This document shows, piece by piece, positions 53,701 to 63,423 of a DNA stretch of 64,000 nucleotides. Source of the DNA: Terricaulis silvestris (GTDB lineage: Bacteria; Pseudomonadota; Alphaproteobacteria; Caulobacterales; Aquidulcibacteraceae); NCBI RefSeq assembly GCF_009792355.1, contig NZ_CP047045.1, positions 3,126,501 to 3,190,500 of the forward strand, written 5' to 3'. Under the pieces are notes generated by a model. The model made no database searches. It was given only the letters and a program-made list of their open reading frames with translations, and was not told the DNA's origin. The position numbers and the translations under genes are program-made. Numbering within the stretch: position 1 is the first letter of the stretch; every line of letters starts with the position of its first letter.

Positions 53701-54858
53701 TTACCGATCGCCGTAGGCGCCGATCACGCGCGTCGCCCAGTCGCCCAGCGCATCCCACGCTTCGGCGCCGCCGTCAAAGCGCCCGAGCCGCACCAGCACC
53801 AAGTCTTTTGATGGCACGACGACAACGATCTGCCCTTCATAGCCCTGCGCCGAAAACGCATCCGCAATACCAGGGTCGGTAATCAGCGACCGCGCCGGAC
53901 GCCCCGGCCCTTGCGACGGCGTCAGCCACCAACCGGCGCCATACGTGTCGGTATTCTGAGCCGGCCCAGGCGTGCGACCAAAATCGACCCAGCCTTCCGG
54001 CAACAGACGTTCGCCGTCCCATACGCCGTCGCGCAGATAGAGATAGCCGAACCGCGCAAAATCGCGCGCCGACGCCCAGATCAGCGAGCTGCCGTAAAAC
54101 GTCCCCTGCGGATCGAACTCGACGACCGGATGCATGCCGATGCGATCGAACAACTGCTCGTTCATCCATGCCCGCACCCGTGTGCGGCGATCGTTTGCGT
54201 CGCGCGGATCGGACACGATCACCCGTGTCAGCGCGTCCGACACCAAGATCGTGTCGGCGGAGGAGTAATTCCAGGTCGTGCCCGGATCGTGGATCAGCGG
54301 CCTTTGGGCAGCCCAGCGCGCGATATCGCGGCGGCCATCGCCGAACAGCATGCGCGCATTGCCGGCGAGCGTGACATCCTCATTGCTCTCCTGATAATCG
54401 AGCCCATCGACCATCTGCATCCATTGCCGCCAAGTGATCGACGCGCGACGATCGCCCGCACGCCAGAGTGGATTGCCCATCGGCGCATCAATCGAGACTT
54501 GCCCATCCATCACCGCGGCGCCGACCAAAGCATGCGTGATCGATTTCGCCATCGACCAAGACGTCAGCCGCGTCTCGCGCGTGTAGCCGTCGCCGTAGCG
54601 CTCGAACACGACGCGCCCGCCTTGCACGATCAACACCGCGCGCGTTTCGCCGAGCTCTGGGTGCGGACCAGCAAACGCCTCCGTCATCGCCAGATCGAAC
54701 GTCGCCGCGTCGAGATCGCGCGGTTGTGGCGCGGCTTCCCAATCCGCGCCCGGCCACGCCACGCCCGCGGGCTGTGACTGCAGCGGCGCCAAGGTCTGAG
54801 CGCTCGCGCTTGCCGCGACGACAACCCAAACCAAAGCCACCAAAGCATTCCGCAGCAT
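53701..54858 (-). CDS. Serine hydrolase, beta-lactamase/AmpC-related
   Basis: 385 residues with a signal peptide (VALVWVVVAASASAQ). The S-x-x-K site is 'SWSMAKSITHALVGAAVMDG', the Y-x-N equivalent reads 'TTWNYSSADTILVSD' (Tyr-Ser-Ser) and the third motif is near 'SAQGYEGQIVVVVP'. These features are of the class C-related esterase/D-alanine peptidase family rather than a true beta-lactamase. Divergent from the small protein at 54915. Confidence 0.86.
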   Translation of the reverse strand: MLRNALVALVWVVVAASASAQTLAPLQSQPAGVAWPGADWEAAPQPRDLDAATFDLAMTEAFAGPHPELGETRAVLIVQGGRVVFERYGDGYTRETRLTSWSMAKSITHALVGAAVMDGQVSIDAPMGNPLWRAGDRRASITWRQWMQMVDGLDYQESNEDVTLAGNARMLFGDGRRDIARWAAQRPLIHDPGTTWNYSSADTILVSDALTRVIVSDPRDANDRRTRVRAWMNEQLFDRIGMHPVVEFDPQGTFYGSSLIWASARDFARFGYLYLRDGVWDGERLLPEGWVDFGRTPGPAQNTDTYGAGWWLTPSQGPGRPARSLITDPGIADAFSAQGYEGQIVVVVPSKDLVLVRLGRFDGGAEAWDALGDWATRVIGAYGDR

Positions 54859-54914
54859 GACGTGTCCCCTCGCCTTCGCTATGCTCGATTGCGGAAGCAT
54901 AGGGGGAGGCGGCG

Positions 54915-55229
54915 GTGTCGCGCAAACGCTGGATGGTCATCGGCGGACTGGTGCTGAGCGCGATCGTGCTTTCGAGCGTGGTCTGGTCGCTCCGCGACGA
55001 TGTCGCCTACGCCCAGATCGCCGCCGGCTATGCGGCCAAAACCACCTGCTCGTGCCTGCACGTCAGCGCGCGCAGCTTAGACTCCTGCCTCGCCGACCTA
55101 CCGGAAGACGCGCGCGGCAATTTCACCATCACCGAAGACGCCGACCGCGTGCGCGCCAGTGTGCTGTTCGGCGCCATCAGTGCGGAAGCGATCTACGAAG
55201 ACGGCTTCGGCTGCCGGATCGAGAACTAG
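54915..55229 (+). CDS. Membrane-anchored hypothetical protein
   Basis: 104 residues from GTG: one N-terminal span (RWMVIGGLVLSAIVLSSVVW), then a periplasmic domain with four cysteines (KTTCSCLHVSARSLDSCLAD; GFGCRIEN). Divergent from the serine hydrolase gene and close to it (56 bp), a pairing that hints at a shared role. No family recognised. Confidence 0.65.
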   Translation: MSRKRWMVIGGLVLSAIVLSSVVWSLRDDVAYAQIAAGYAAKTTCSCLHVSARSLDSCLADLPEDARGNFTITEDADRVRASVLFGAISAEAIYEDGFGCRIEN

Positions 55230-55711
55230 ACCAGCCACCCCTTCGGGTTCGGCACGGGCTTGCGCATCGTCGCCAACACCAGCCCGATCAACGCGCGCAA
55301 ACCCGCCCAAATCAGCACGATCACGTTGCCCCAGAACACGATCCGCACATACCAAGTCATCACGGCGCCGGAATCGCGCGGCAGCACGAGGCTTGGCAAG
55401 CTCAGCACCGTCGTGATCGCGAACGCGATGATCAGCGTGCGCAGCGCCTGCTCGTGATGCGTCGCCGCCCACGGCGTCGTGTCGGCGCGGCTCGAAAACG
55501 CGATGACCCCCGCGGCAATGCCGAGGCCAAGACCAACGAACTGCATGACCTGTCCGCCGATCAAGAACGGCAGCAGGAAGCACAGGATCGTCAGCGCGTG
55601 CACCAGCACCGCCTTGCCGCGATGCGTCTTGAATCCCATGCCGCCGCTTTGCTGCGGACGGACGGGGCGCGGCGGCGGGCGGCGAAACGGTGTGACGTTA
55701 TCGTGGGACAT
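55226..55711 (-). CDS. Four-span membrane protein
   Basis: 161 residues. A basic Pro-rich N-terminus (VTPFRRPPPRPVRPQQ), then four hydrophobic segments starting near 'VHALTILCFLLPFLIGGQ', 'FVGLGLGIAAGVIAF', 'LRTLIIAFAITTVLSLPSLV' and 'IVFWGNVIVLIWAGLRALIG'. Resembles DUF4870-like small membrane proteins. Overlaps the 54915 gene by 4 bp. Confidence 0.65.
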   Translation of the reverse strand: MSHDNVTPFRRPPPRPVRPQQSGGMGFKTHRGKAVLVHALTILCFLLPFLIGGQVMQFVGLGLGIAAGVIAFSSRADTTPWAATHHEQALRTLIIAFAITTVLSLPSLVLPRDSGAVMTWYVRIVFWGNVIVLIWAGLRALIGLVLATMRKPVPNPKGWLV

Positions 55712-55733
55712 TATGGTTATGGCAGTACGGCAA

Positions 55734-55773
55734 TAGGGCAGTAGGGCAAAGGCCCCGCTAACATACTGCCCTA
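55734..55773 (-). terminator. Hairpin downstream of putA
   Basis: TAGGGCAGTA / TACTGCCCTA, a perfect 10-bp stem with a 20-base loop, 24 bp beyond the putA stop. The flanks repeat the GGGCA/TGCCC words several times. Likely ends the putA transcript. Confidence 0.55.
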
Positions 55774-55796
55774 CTCACCTACTTGCCCTAACTCCC

Positions 55797-58700
55797 TTAC
55801 AGATTCAGCAAATGTGGATCGCCGCCTTGGGCTGCGATGTTGACGCTGATGGCGCGCTCTTCGGCAAAACGCGGCAGGTAGAACGGCCCACCAGCTTTCG
55901 GCCCGGTGCCGCTTAAGCCCGAACCACCAAACGGCTGCACGCCAACAACAGCGCCCACGATGGTGCGGTTCACATAGACATTGCCCGCCGGCACCGCCTT
56001 CTTCACGTCGTCCGCGAAGCTTTCCAGCCGCGAGTGGACGCCGAGCGTTAGGCCGTAGCCTTTCGCCGCCAGCTTGGCGCCGACATTGGCGATATCCGAC
56101 GGATCGTAGCGCACGACGTGCAGGATCGGGCCGAACACTTCCTTGTCGATCTGATCGAGCGATTTCAGCTCGATCACCGCCGGCCCAAAGAAATTACCAC
56201 CAAGCTTCGAGACATCGAGCTGCTTCAGCACCTTCGCCTCGGTGCGCATCTTGGCGATGTGTTTGTCGAGATTGGCTTTCGCTTCAGCATCGATGATCGG
56301 GCCGATGTCTGTGAACGGATCGGCTGGATCGCCGATCACCAGCGTGTCCATGGCGCCAAGCAGCGTTTCCAATATCCCGTCCGCCGTATCGTTCGGCAGG
56401 AACAGCACCCGCAAGCTGGAGCAACGTTGGCCAGCGCTTTGGAACGCCGACGCGATCACATCGTCCACCACCTGCTCTTTGAGCGCCGTGGTGTCGATGA
56501 ACATGCCATTCAGCCCACCCGTCTCCGCGATCAACGGCACGATCGGGCCATCCTTGGCCGCGAGCGTACGATTGATGATGCGCGCGACTTCGGTGGAGCC
56601 GGTAAAGGCCACGCCGGCGATGCGCGGATCGCCGACCAGTTCGCCGCCGACCTTGCCGTCGCCTTGCACCAGCTGCAGCACATCGCGCGGCAGACCGGCT
56701 TCGTAGAACAGATTCACCGCCGCTTCCGCGATGCGCGGCGTTTGCTCGGCCGGCTTGGCAATCACCGCATTGCCCGCAGCAAGAGCCGCCGCGAGTTGGC
56801 CCGTGAAAATCGCCAGCGGGAAATTCCACGGGCTGATGCAAACGAACACGCCGCGCCCGTGCAACTCGAGATGATCGGTCTCGCCAGCCGGCGACGGCAA
56901 CGCGATTGGCCCGGCCAGTAAGCGCTCTGCCTCCGCCGCGTAGTAGCGGCAGAAATCAATCGCCTCGCGGACTTCGTCGATCCCGTCCTGAAGCGAGCGC
57001 CCAGCTTCGCGCGCAATCAGCGCGCACAAGGGATCGTGGTTGGCTTGCAACGCATCGGCCATCGCACGCAGGATCGCGCCCCGCTCCGCGCCACCACGCG
57101 CATCCCATTCCTTATGCGCCTTCAGAGCCGTGGTGACCGCCACATCAACGGCAACGCTTGTCCCGCTCTCGCTCAGCTTTTGCTTCGGCTTACGCAGAGC
57201 CTCACGATCCGCCTCGACCGAAAGATCGCGCCCAGTCGAATTCTTCCTGCTCGCGCCGAACAGTTGCGGCGGCGGTGGCAAACGGCGGTGACGATGCGGA
57301 TTGGCCTCCAACGTCGCCATGGGATCGGCGGCGACCACATCCGGCGACACGTCATCATCCAGGAACGAGTGCACGAACGACGTGTTGGCGCCGTTCTCCA
57401 ACAACCGCCGCACCAAGTACGGCAACAGATCCTCGTGCCCTCCAACAGGCGCGTACACGCGCACCGGCACGGGATGCTCAAGCGCCGCGTAAAGCGCTTC
57501 GCCCATGCCGTGCAGGCGCTGAAACTCGAACTGATCGCGCCCAGCACTCGCGCCCATGCGGCGCACCGCAGCAACCGTGTGCGCGTTGTGCGTAGCGAAT
57601 TGCGGGAAGATCGCGCCGCCGGCGCGGAAGAGATCGCGCGCGCAAGCCAAGTAGTGCACGTCCGTCGCGGCCTTCGTGGTCCACACCGGGAAATCGACGC
57701 GCCCCTGAATTTGCGCGCGCTTCACTTCACCGTCCCAATACGCGCCCTTCACCAACCGCGTCTGGATCGTGGTGCCGCGTTTGCGCGCCAGCTGCGTCAA
57801 GAACTCGATCAGCGCGCGGGTGCGCTTCTGATACGCCTGGATCGCCAGCCCCAAGCCTTCCCATCCCTTCAGCGACGGCTCCAGGGCCAGCCGCTCGAAC
57901 AAGTGCATCGACATCACCAAACGGTCCGCCTCTTCGGCGTCCATGGTGAGTCCGATGTTGTATTTCTTGGCTTGCTCCGCGAGTTGCAGCACCCGCGGAT
58001 AAAGCTCGTGCATCACCCGCTCTTCCTGCCGCGTCTCGTAGCGCGGATGCAGCGCCGAGAGCTTCACCGAAATGCCGTTCGACGCATGCGGCCCCTTGTT
58101 GCGCGCGTCCTCACCCACCGCATCGATAGCATTGGCGTACGCCGCCAGATAGCGCACCGCGTCCTCATTGGTGCGGGCGCCTTCGCCCAGCATGTCGAAC
58201 GAATAGCGCGTCGCGCCACCCGCGCGCACCATGCTCGCGCCGCGCTTCAAAGCCGCGTTGATGTTGCGGCCGAGCACGAACTGCTCACCGAGGATACGCA
58301 TCGCCTGCATCGCGCCGGCGCGCACCACCGGCTCGCCCATGCGCTTGGTCAGCTTGCCGACAACTTCGCTCGCTTCGCCTTTCAACTCCTGCGGCAGGTT
58401 CACAACGTGCCCTGTCATCATCAGGCCGAACGTGCCGGCGTTGACCAGCCAATGATCCGACTTGCCCAGGTGCTCCGCCCACTGCCCGGTCGAAATCTTC
58501 TCGGCGATCAGCTTGTCAGCGGTTTGCTCGTCCGGCACCCGCAACAGCGCTTCGGCCAAGCACATCAGCGCCAGACCCTCGGCGTTCGAGAGCCCGAACT
58601 CCTCCAGAAAGCTTTCCATCACGCCCTTGCGGCGCTTCAGCCCGCGCGCCCGCACCACCAGATTGCGCGCCTCGGCAGCGACGCTGGCGCGGCCCGCAGC

Positions 58701-58829
58701 GTCGAGCGGCGCGTCAGCCAGAAGCGCTGCTACAGCAGCGTCCTCGTCGACGTATTTTAGGGCGTCGAGTTGATCCCAATCGATGGCGGCGGACGGGTGT
58801 GGCGTCGGGGCTGATTGCATGGGCGCCAT
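55797..58829 (-). CDS. putA: Bifunctional proline dehydrogenase/P5C dehydrogenase PutA
   Basis: 1010 residues from the ATG at 58829. It oxidises proline to glutamate in two steps. The FAD-dependent PRODH barrel shows '[20 protein letters not shown]' and '[10 protein letters not shown]'-like segments. The P5C dehydrogenase shows '[20 protein letters not shown]', '[19 protein letters not shown]', catalytic Cys in '[17 protein letters not shown]' and the C-terminal '[20 protein letters not shown]'. There is no N-terminal ribbon-helix-helix, so it is not self-repressing. Divergent from the glycosyltransferase by 79 bp. Confidence 0.96.
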   Translation of the reverse strand: MAPMQSAPTPHPSAAIDWDQLDALKYVDEDAAVAALLADAPLDAAGRASVAAEARNLVVRARGLKRRKGVMESFLEEFGLSNAEGLALMCLAEALLRVPDEQTADKLIAEKISTGQWAEHLGKSDHWLVNAGTFGLMMTGHVVNLPQELKGEASEVVGKLTKRMGEPVVRAGAMQAMRILGEQFVLGRNINAALKRGASMVRAGGATRYSFDMLGEGARTNEDAVRYLAAYANAIDAVGEDARNKGPHASNGISVKLSALHPRYETRQEERVMHELYPRVLQLAEQAKKYNIGLTMDAEEADRLVMSMHLFERLALEPSLKGWEGLGLAIQAYQKRTRALIEFLTQLARKRGTTIQTRLVKGAYWDGEVKRAQIQGRVDFPVWTTKAATDVHYLACARDLFRAGGAIFPQFATHNAHTVAAVRRMGASAGRDQFEFQRLHGMGEALYAALEHPVPVRVYAPVGGHEDLLPYLVRRLLENGANTSFVHSFLDDDVSPDVVAADPMATLEANPHRHRRLPPPPQLFGASRKNSTGRDLSVEADREALRKPKQKLSESGTSVAVDVAVTTALKAHKEWDARGGAERGAILRAMADALQANHDPLCALIAREAGRSLQDGIDEVREAIDFCRYYAAEAERLLAGPIALPSPAGETDHLELHGRGVFVCISPWNFPLAIFTGQLAAALAAGNAVIAKPAEQTPRIAEAAVNLFYEAGLPRDVLQLVQGDGKVGGELVGDPRIAGVAFTGSTEVARIINRTLAAKDGPIVPLIAETGGLNGMFIDTTALKEQVVDDVIASAFQSAGQRCSSLRVLFLPNDTADGILETLLGAMDTLVIGDPADPFTDIGPIIDAEAKANLDKHIAKMRTEAKVLKQLDVSKLGGNFFGPAVIELKSLDQIDKEVFGPILHVVRYDPSDIANVGAKLAAKGYGLTLGVHSRLESFADDVKKAVPAGNVYVNRTIVGAVVGVQPFGGSGLSGTGPKAGGPFYLPRFAEERAISVNIAAQGGDPHLLNL

Positions 58830-58908
58830 TTGCGCGTCTTGGGCCGTAAGGGCAAGGCGGCGCCGTGTCCCCCTTGCGGCGCCCGGCCCCCTGGGGCAAA
58901 CCCCGCCC

Positions 58909-60120
58909 GTGACAACCGAAGCCCCGGCGCCTGCCACGGCGAACCACGACAGCGCGACTGAGACGCCGCCGCTCGCCACCAAAATTCTGCTCGTAACGGA
59001 CGCCTGGGAGCCGCAGGTGAATGGCGTCGTGCGCACGCTCTCCAGCACCAACAACGAACTCAAGGCCATGGGCTGCGAGGTCGAGGTGGTCTCGCCCGCG
59101 GACTACCCCAACACTGTGCCGCTGATCACGTACTCGGAAATCCGCCTGGCGCTGGGCGCGCGTGAGGACGTCGAGGACCGCTTCCTCGCCTTCGCGCCGG
59201 ACGCGGTGCACATCGCCACCGAGGGCACGCTAGGCTGGGACGCGCGCGCGATCTGCCTCAAGCACAAGTTTCCGTTCACGACGAGCTACCACACCCAGTT
59301 TCCGGAATACGTCCACGCGCGCTTCAACTGGATTCCGCTCTGGGCTGGCTATCGCTTCATGCACGCGTTCCACGACAGATCTGGCCGCGTCATGGTGGCG
59401 ACGCCGACGATGCAGAAGCAGCTCGAGCTGCAAGGCTTCCGCAACACCGCGATCTGGAGCCGCGGCGTCGACATCGAGCAATTTCATCCGAGCAAGCGCG
59501 GCATCGATGGCGGCGTCTTCAAGGATCTGCCGAAACCGGTGTTCGTATATGTCGGCCGAGTCTCGGTTGAGAAGAACATCGAAGCGTTCGTCGCGCTCGA
59601 TCTGCCGGGCTCCAAAATCGTCGTCGGCGGCGGACCCGCGCTTGAGGAGCTGAAGGCGAAATATCCGAACGTACACTTCACCGGACCCAAGTTCGGCGAA
59701 GAGCTCGCGCGCCACTACGCCGACGCGGATGTCTTCGTCTTCCCGAGCTTCACCGACACGTTCGGCCTCGTGATCCTTGAAGCCGCCGCCTGCGGCACGC
59801 CGGTCGCCGGTTACGTCGCGCCCGGCCCACAAGACATTCTACCGGGCACCGGCGCCGGCATTGTCGACACGGATCTGCGCAAGGCCTGCCTGGAAGCGCT
59901 TCAGCTGCGCCGCGAAGACGCGCGCGCGTTGGCGGAGCGATATTCCTGGCGCTCTTGCGCCGAGGAATTCCGCCGCAACCTGGAGCCGCTGCCGAAAGAG
60001 CGCGGCCGCCGCTTCTGGCACAAGCTCCGTGACCTCCGCGCCCGCGCCAAGGAGCGCCGCCGGCTCGCGAAGGAAAAGAGGGTGCGCGAACGCGCCGCTA
60101 AGGGTCAGCCTACCACTTGA
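58909..60120 (+). CDS. GT4-family glycosyltransferase (MgtA-like)
   Basis: 403 residues from the GTG at 58909. Retaining GT-B fold: 'KILLVTDAWEPQVNGVVRTL' with the donor-loop start, 'PFTTSYHTQFPEYVHARFNW', 'VFVYVGRVSVEKNIEAF' and the E-x7-E element in 'SFTDTFGLVILEAAACGTPV'. Resembles mannosyl- or hexosyl-diacylglycerol synthases. The C-terminus is strongly basic (RDLRARAKERRRLAKEKRVR), suiting membrane contact. Adjacent Pho-type genes suggest a glycolipid role under phosphate limitation (inference). Confidence 0.87.
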   Translation: MTTEAPAPATANHDSATETPPLATKILLVTDAWEPQVNGVVRTLSSTNNELKAMGCEVEVVSPADYPNTVPLITYSEIRLALGAREDVEDRFLAFAPDAVHIATEGTLGWDARAICLKHKFPFTTSYHTQFPEYVHARFNWIPLWAGYRFMHAFHDRSGRVMVATPTMQKQLELQGFRNTAIWSRGVDIEQFHPSKRGIDGGVFKDLPKPVFVYVGRVSVEKNIEAFVALDLPGSKIVVGGGPALEELKAKYPNVHFTGPKFGEELARHYADADVFVFPSFTDTFGLVILEAAACGTPVAGYVAPGPQDILPGTGAGIVDTDLRKACLEALQLRREDARALAERYSWRSCAEEFRRNLEPLPKERGRRFWHKLRDLRARAKERRRLAKEKRVRERAAKGQPTT

Positions 60121-61306
60121 TGCTTCGGCGCAGCCTGTAGCGCAGGAAGATCGCGGTGCCGTTCATCAGCAGCGTGATGCCGAGCAACACGAGGCCCGCC
60201 GCCGCCGCGATTTCCAGGAACTCGGCCTGCGGCCGCGAAGTCCAGTTGAACATCTGGATCGGCATCACCGTAAATTCCGAGCCAAGCCAATGCGTCGGCG
60301 ACCAGCTTGCGACCGCGTCACCCCACGTCGCCACCGACTGCACGGTCGAGCCGTGCGGCAGGTCGTACGTCTGCCCGCCAACCACCGGCATTTCGGTGAA
60401 GTCCGGCAGCACCACGACGCCGTCGTGCGCGATGCGCACGCTTTCGGTCGCGTCCGGCGTGACCGGCGCGCCGTATTCATCCACTGCGCCGATGACTTCG
60501 AATGCCGCATCGCCGGGCCGCGTGATCGGCAGGAACGCCACGAAGGTGAGGCCGCCGATCATGATCAGCGGCGCTGTCTCGCCCAAAGCGCGCGAAATGC
60601 CGATGATGACGCCGGTGACGACGCCGGGCAGCGCGTACGGCAGCACGTGATGCTGCGTCGTCTGCCACTTGGTGGCGCCGACCGCGAGCGCCCCTTGGCG
60701 CATCTCCTGCGGCACGCTGCGCACAGCTTCCCGCGTGGCGACGATGACGACCGGCAGGATCAACAGAGAGAGCGTGATGCCCGCCGTCAGAATTGATTGG
60801 CCGAACATGTCCGCCGCGGCCTCACGGAAACCTTCAGGCAGAAAGGCAAACCAACGGTTCGGATTGCCGAGGAATTGCACGAAGATGCCGACGGCCATCA
60901 GGCCGAACAAGATCGATGGCACGCCGGCCAAATTGTTCACTGCGATCTCGATGGCGCTCGTGACGGGATTCTTGTGCGCATACTCTTCGAGATAGATGCC
61001 AGCCATGATCCCGATCGGGATAGCGAACAGCGCCGTGGTGGCGATCACCAAAAGCGAGCCGACCCACGCCGAGAGAATGCCAGCATCAGCCGCCTCGGAT
61101 GACGGGAAGCTCCAGAAGAACGCCGCGGATAGACGATGGCCGCCGTCGTGGATCAGCTCGCTCACGAGCGCGACGAGGGTGCCGAGACCGATGATCGTGG
61201 CGATGATGCCCCAGATCACGAAGGCCGCGTCCTTGAACTTGCGCGTGCCGAGGCCCGGCGGATGCTCCGTGATATCGCGAACGCGTTGCACGTCGACGGC
61301 AGCCAT
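60110..61306 (-). CDS. pstA: Phosphate ABC transporter permease PstA
   Basis: 398 residues, longer than many PstA proteins (about 280-300). Core spans (IIGLGTLVALVSELIHDG; ALFAIPIGIMAGIYLEEYAH; SRALGETAPLIMIGGLTFVA) carry the EAA-type loop 'GALAVGATKWQTTQHHVLPY'. About 80 residues in a loop rich in Asp/Thr (EYGAPVTPDATESVRIAHDG onward) interrupt the C-terminal half. It pairs with PstC. pstB and phoU lie outside the window. Confidence 0.92.
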   Translation of the reverse strand: MAAVDVQRVRDITEHPPGLGTRKFKDAAFVIWGIIATIIGLGTLVALVSELIHDGGHRLSAAFFWSFPSSEAADAGILSAWVGSLLVIATTALFAIPIGIMAGIYLEEYAHKNPVTSAIEIAVNNLAGVPSILFGLMAVGIFVQFLGNPNRWFAFLPEGFREAAADMFGQSILTAGITLSLLILPVVIVATREAVRSVPQEMRQGALAVGATKWQTTQHHVLPYALPGVVTGVIIGISRALGETAPLIMIGGLTFVAFLPITRPGDAAFEVIGAVDEYGAPVTPDATESVRIAHDGVVVLPDFTEMPVVGGQTYDLPHGSTVQSVATWGDAVASWSPTHWLGSEFTVMPIQMFNWTSRPQAEFLEIAAAAGLVLLGITLLMNGTAIFLRYRLRRSIKW

Positions 61307-62217
61307 TAGTAGGCCTCCCGGTAGCGGCGCTGCAGGAAGAACGCCACGAAGTTGAAGAGCAGCGTCAGCACCAAGAGTGCGAGGCCCGCCGCGAAGATCG
61401 AGTTGTACTCAAGCGTGCCGAACGGCAGATCACCGAGCGCGACTTGCGCGATGAACGCTGTCACCGTCGCGCCACCTTGCGCGGGAGTCGTCACCATTTG
61501 CGGCTGCGTGCCGCCGGCGACAACCACGATCATGGTTTCACCGATCGCGCGCGACATGCCCAGGATGACGGCGCCGACAACGCCCGATACTGCCGCTGGC
61601 ACCACGACGCGGAACGACGTCTCCAGGCGCGTTGCGCCCATGGCGAACGAGCCCTCGCGCATCGAGCGTGGCACAGCGCGCATCGCGTCTTCCGAAAGCG
61701 ACGCGATGTAAGGAATGATCATCAGCCCCATCACGAGGCCGGCGCTGAGCAGATTGAACGACGGCAGCTCGATGCCGAGCGGGCGGAGCGCTTGTTGGAG
61801 CATCGGCGTCACGAACAGCAGCGCAAAGTAGCCGTAGACGACAGTCGGCACCGCCGCGAGCAGCTCAAGCGTCGGTTTGATGGTTTCGCGGGTGCGGTGG
61901 CCGGCGAACTCGGAGAGCCAGATCGCCACCAGCAACCCGAGCGGGACGGCGACGGCGAGCGCCACGAGCGTTGACATGAAAGTGCCCGTCAGCAGCGGCG
62001 CGATGCCGTACTGCGGATTGTCGAACAGCGGCGTCCACGTGGTCGAGGTCAGGAACTCGATCGCCGAAACCTGAGCGAAAAATTTCGTCGATTCCGACAC
62101 CACGACATAGACGATGCCCAGCACGATCGCGATGGCCACCGCGGCGGCGGCGAAGAGCAGGCCTTCCATGATGCGCTCAGACACGCGCACCTTCTTCTTT
62201 GTGAAATCCCGTTCCAC
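61306..62217 (-). CDS. pstC: Phosphate ABC transporter permease PstC
   Basis: 303 residues with six spans and the EAA loop 'SFAMGATRLETSFRVVVPAA' followed by 'GMSRAIGETMIVVVAGGTQP'. It forms the channel with PstA. The stop and the pstA start overlap by one base. It lies 101 bp after pstS with a strong hairpin between. Confidence 0.94.
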   Translation of the reverse strand: MERDFTKKKVRVSERIMEGLLFAAAAVAIAIVLGIVYVVVSESTKFFAQVSAIEFLTSTTWTPLFDNPQYGIAPLLTGTFMSTLVALAVAVPLGLLVAIWLSEFAGHRTRETIKPTLELLAAVPTVVYGYFALLFVTPMLQQALRPLGIELPSFNLLSAGLVMGLMIIPYIASLSEDAMRAVPRSMREGSFAMGATRLETSFRVVVPAAVSGVVGAVILGMSRAIGETMIVVVAGGTQPQMVTTPAQGGATVTAFIAQVALGDLPFGTLEYNSIFAAGLALLVLTLLFNFVAFFLQRRYREAY

Positions 62218-62272
62218 GCCCTGCCCCTTCGACTCACGCGTTTTGCGCGGTTTCGAACCGTATAGCGGAGTT

Positions 62273-62300
62273 GGGGCGGGGGGTTAACGCCCCCCGCCCC
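62273..62300 (-). terminator. Hairpin between pstS and pstC
   Basis: GGGGCGGGGGG / CCCCCCGCCCC, an 11-bp GC stem with loop TTAACG. It follows the pstS stop by 19 bp. As in many pst operons it may give more PstS than PstC by partial termination or transcript-end protection. Confidence 0.7.
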
Positions 62301-62318
62301 ATCCGTTTTGCAGTGCTG

Positions 62319-63338
62319 TTAGTCGTTGACTGGCGTCTGAACCAGACGGCGAGCCACAACGTCCTCGATGCTGGCGCCGATCGCCGCGCGGCCACCGAAG
62401 GCGGTGCCGATGCGGCGCTGCTGCGCGCGCTGCAGGTAGGCGGTGTAGGCGGCGGCCGGCAGGGCCACATAGCCAACGCGCTCGGAAACCGTGGCGGCGT
62501 TGTTGATGTAGTACTGCACGAACTGCTGCACTTGCGGACGGCGCAGAGCGGCGGCGTTCACGTAGATGAAGATCGGCCGCGACAGCGGCGCGTATGAGCC
62601 GTTGCGAACCGTGGCTTGGCTCGGCGTGACCGGGCCGTTGCCGTTGTCGATGGCGACAGCGTGCAGACGGCTTTGGTTCTCTTCGTAGTAAGCGAGGCCG
62701 AAGTAGGCCATGCCGCCCGGGTTGTTGGCGACGCCTTGGACCAGCACGTTATCGTCTTCCGACGGCGTGTAGTCGGTGCGCGACGAACGCGCCGTGCCAT
62801 TCACGGCTTCCGTGAAGTACTCGAACGTGCCTGAAGCCGAGCCCGGACCGTAGAGTTGCATGGCCAGATTCGGGCCGCCGACAGCGCTGAAGTTATTCAC
62901 ACGCGAACCGGTCGACCAGATTTCGCGGAGCTGAGCGACCGTGAGCGAGCGAAGCGGGTTGGACGGGTTCACAACGACGGTGACGCCATCGAACGCAACC
63001 GGGATTTCCACGTATTGGATGCCGGCGGCTGCGCAGGTCGCCATTTCGCTCGAACGGATCGGGCGTGAAGAGTCGGCGATGTGAATTTCGCCGCGGCAGA
63101 ACTTGCGCAGACCAGCCGACGAACCCGACTCGCCAACCGCGACTCGGATGCGGCCTTGGGTTTGTTGCTGAAAGCCTTCGGCAACCGCTTCCGAGATCGG
63201 AAACACCGTCGATGAGCCGTCGATTTGGATGGTGAAAGGCGCGCCGGCCTGTTGGGCCTGCGCCGGTGCGGCGACGAGCGCGACCATCGCGGCGGATGCC
63301 GCGATCTTGCTCAGCGCCTTGAAGAATTGCGTTTGCAT
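62319..63338 (-). CDS. pstS: Phosphate-binding protein PstS
   Basis: 339 residues from the ATG at 63338. Signal peptide (AASAAMVALVAAPAQAQ), then 'FTIQIDGSSTVFPISEAVAE' and 'VAVGESGSSAGLRKFCRGEI', typical of the PstS family with Ser-rich phosphate loops. GGAGC precedes the ATG. It is part of the porin-pstS-pstC-pstA run. Confidence 0.93.
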   Translation of the reverse strand: MQTQFFKALSKIAASAAMVALVAAPAQAQQAGAPFTIQIDGSSTVFPISEAVAEGFQQQTQGRIRVAVGESGSSAGLRKFCRGEIHIADSSRPIRSSEMATCAAAGIQYVEIPVAFDGVTVVVNPSNPLRSLTVAQLREIWSTGSRVNNFSAVGGPNLAMQLYGPGSASGTFEYFTEAVNGTARSSRTDYTPSEDDNVLVQGVANNPGGMAYFGLAYYEENQSRLHAVAIDNGNGPVTPSQATVRNGSYAPLSRPIFIYVNAAALRRPQVQQFVQYYINNAATVSERVGYVALPAAAYTAYLQRAQQRRIGTAFGGRAAIGASIEDVVARRLVQTPVND

Positions 63339-63376
63339 GTGAAGTGCTCCGATTGAACCTGGTCCCTCAGGTGGGT

Positions 63377-63406
63377 GGAGGCGCGGCTCTTGGGGACCGC
63401 GCCTCC
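63377..63406 (-). terminator. Hairpin between porin gene and pstS
   Basis: GGAGGCGCGG / CCGCGCCTCC, a 10-bp stem with a 10-base loop, 17 bp after the porin stop. Likely a terminator or processing site in the porin-pst transcript. Confidence 0.6.
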
Positions 63407-63423
63407 GTTGCTTCGGGGGTGTG

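Noticed and set aside
57036-58760. 574-codon plus-strand open frame
   Set aside because: Lies opposite putA, whose domains are intact; the antisense protein is Arg/His-rich and without motifs.
63339-63423. Pho box upstream of pstS
   Set aside because: No pair of CTGTCAT-like repeats is present; control probably acts upstream of the porin gene outside the window.
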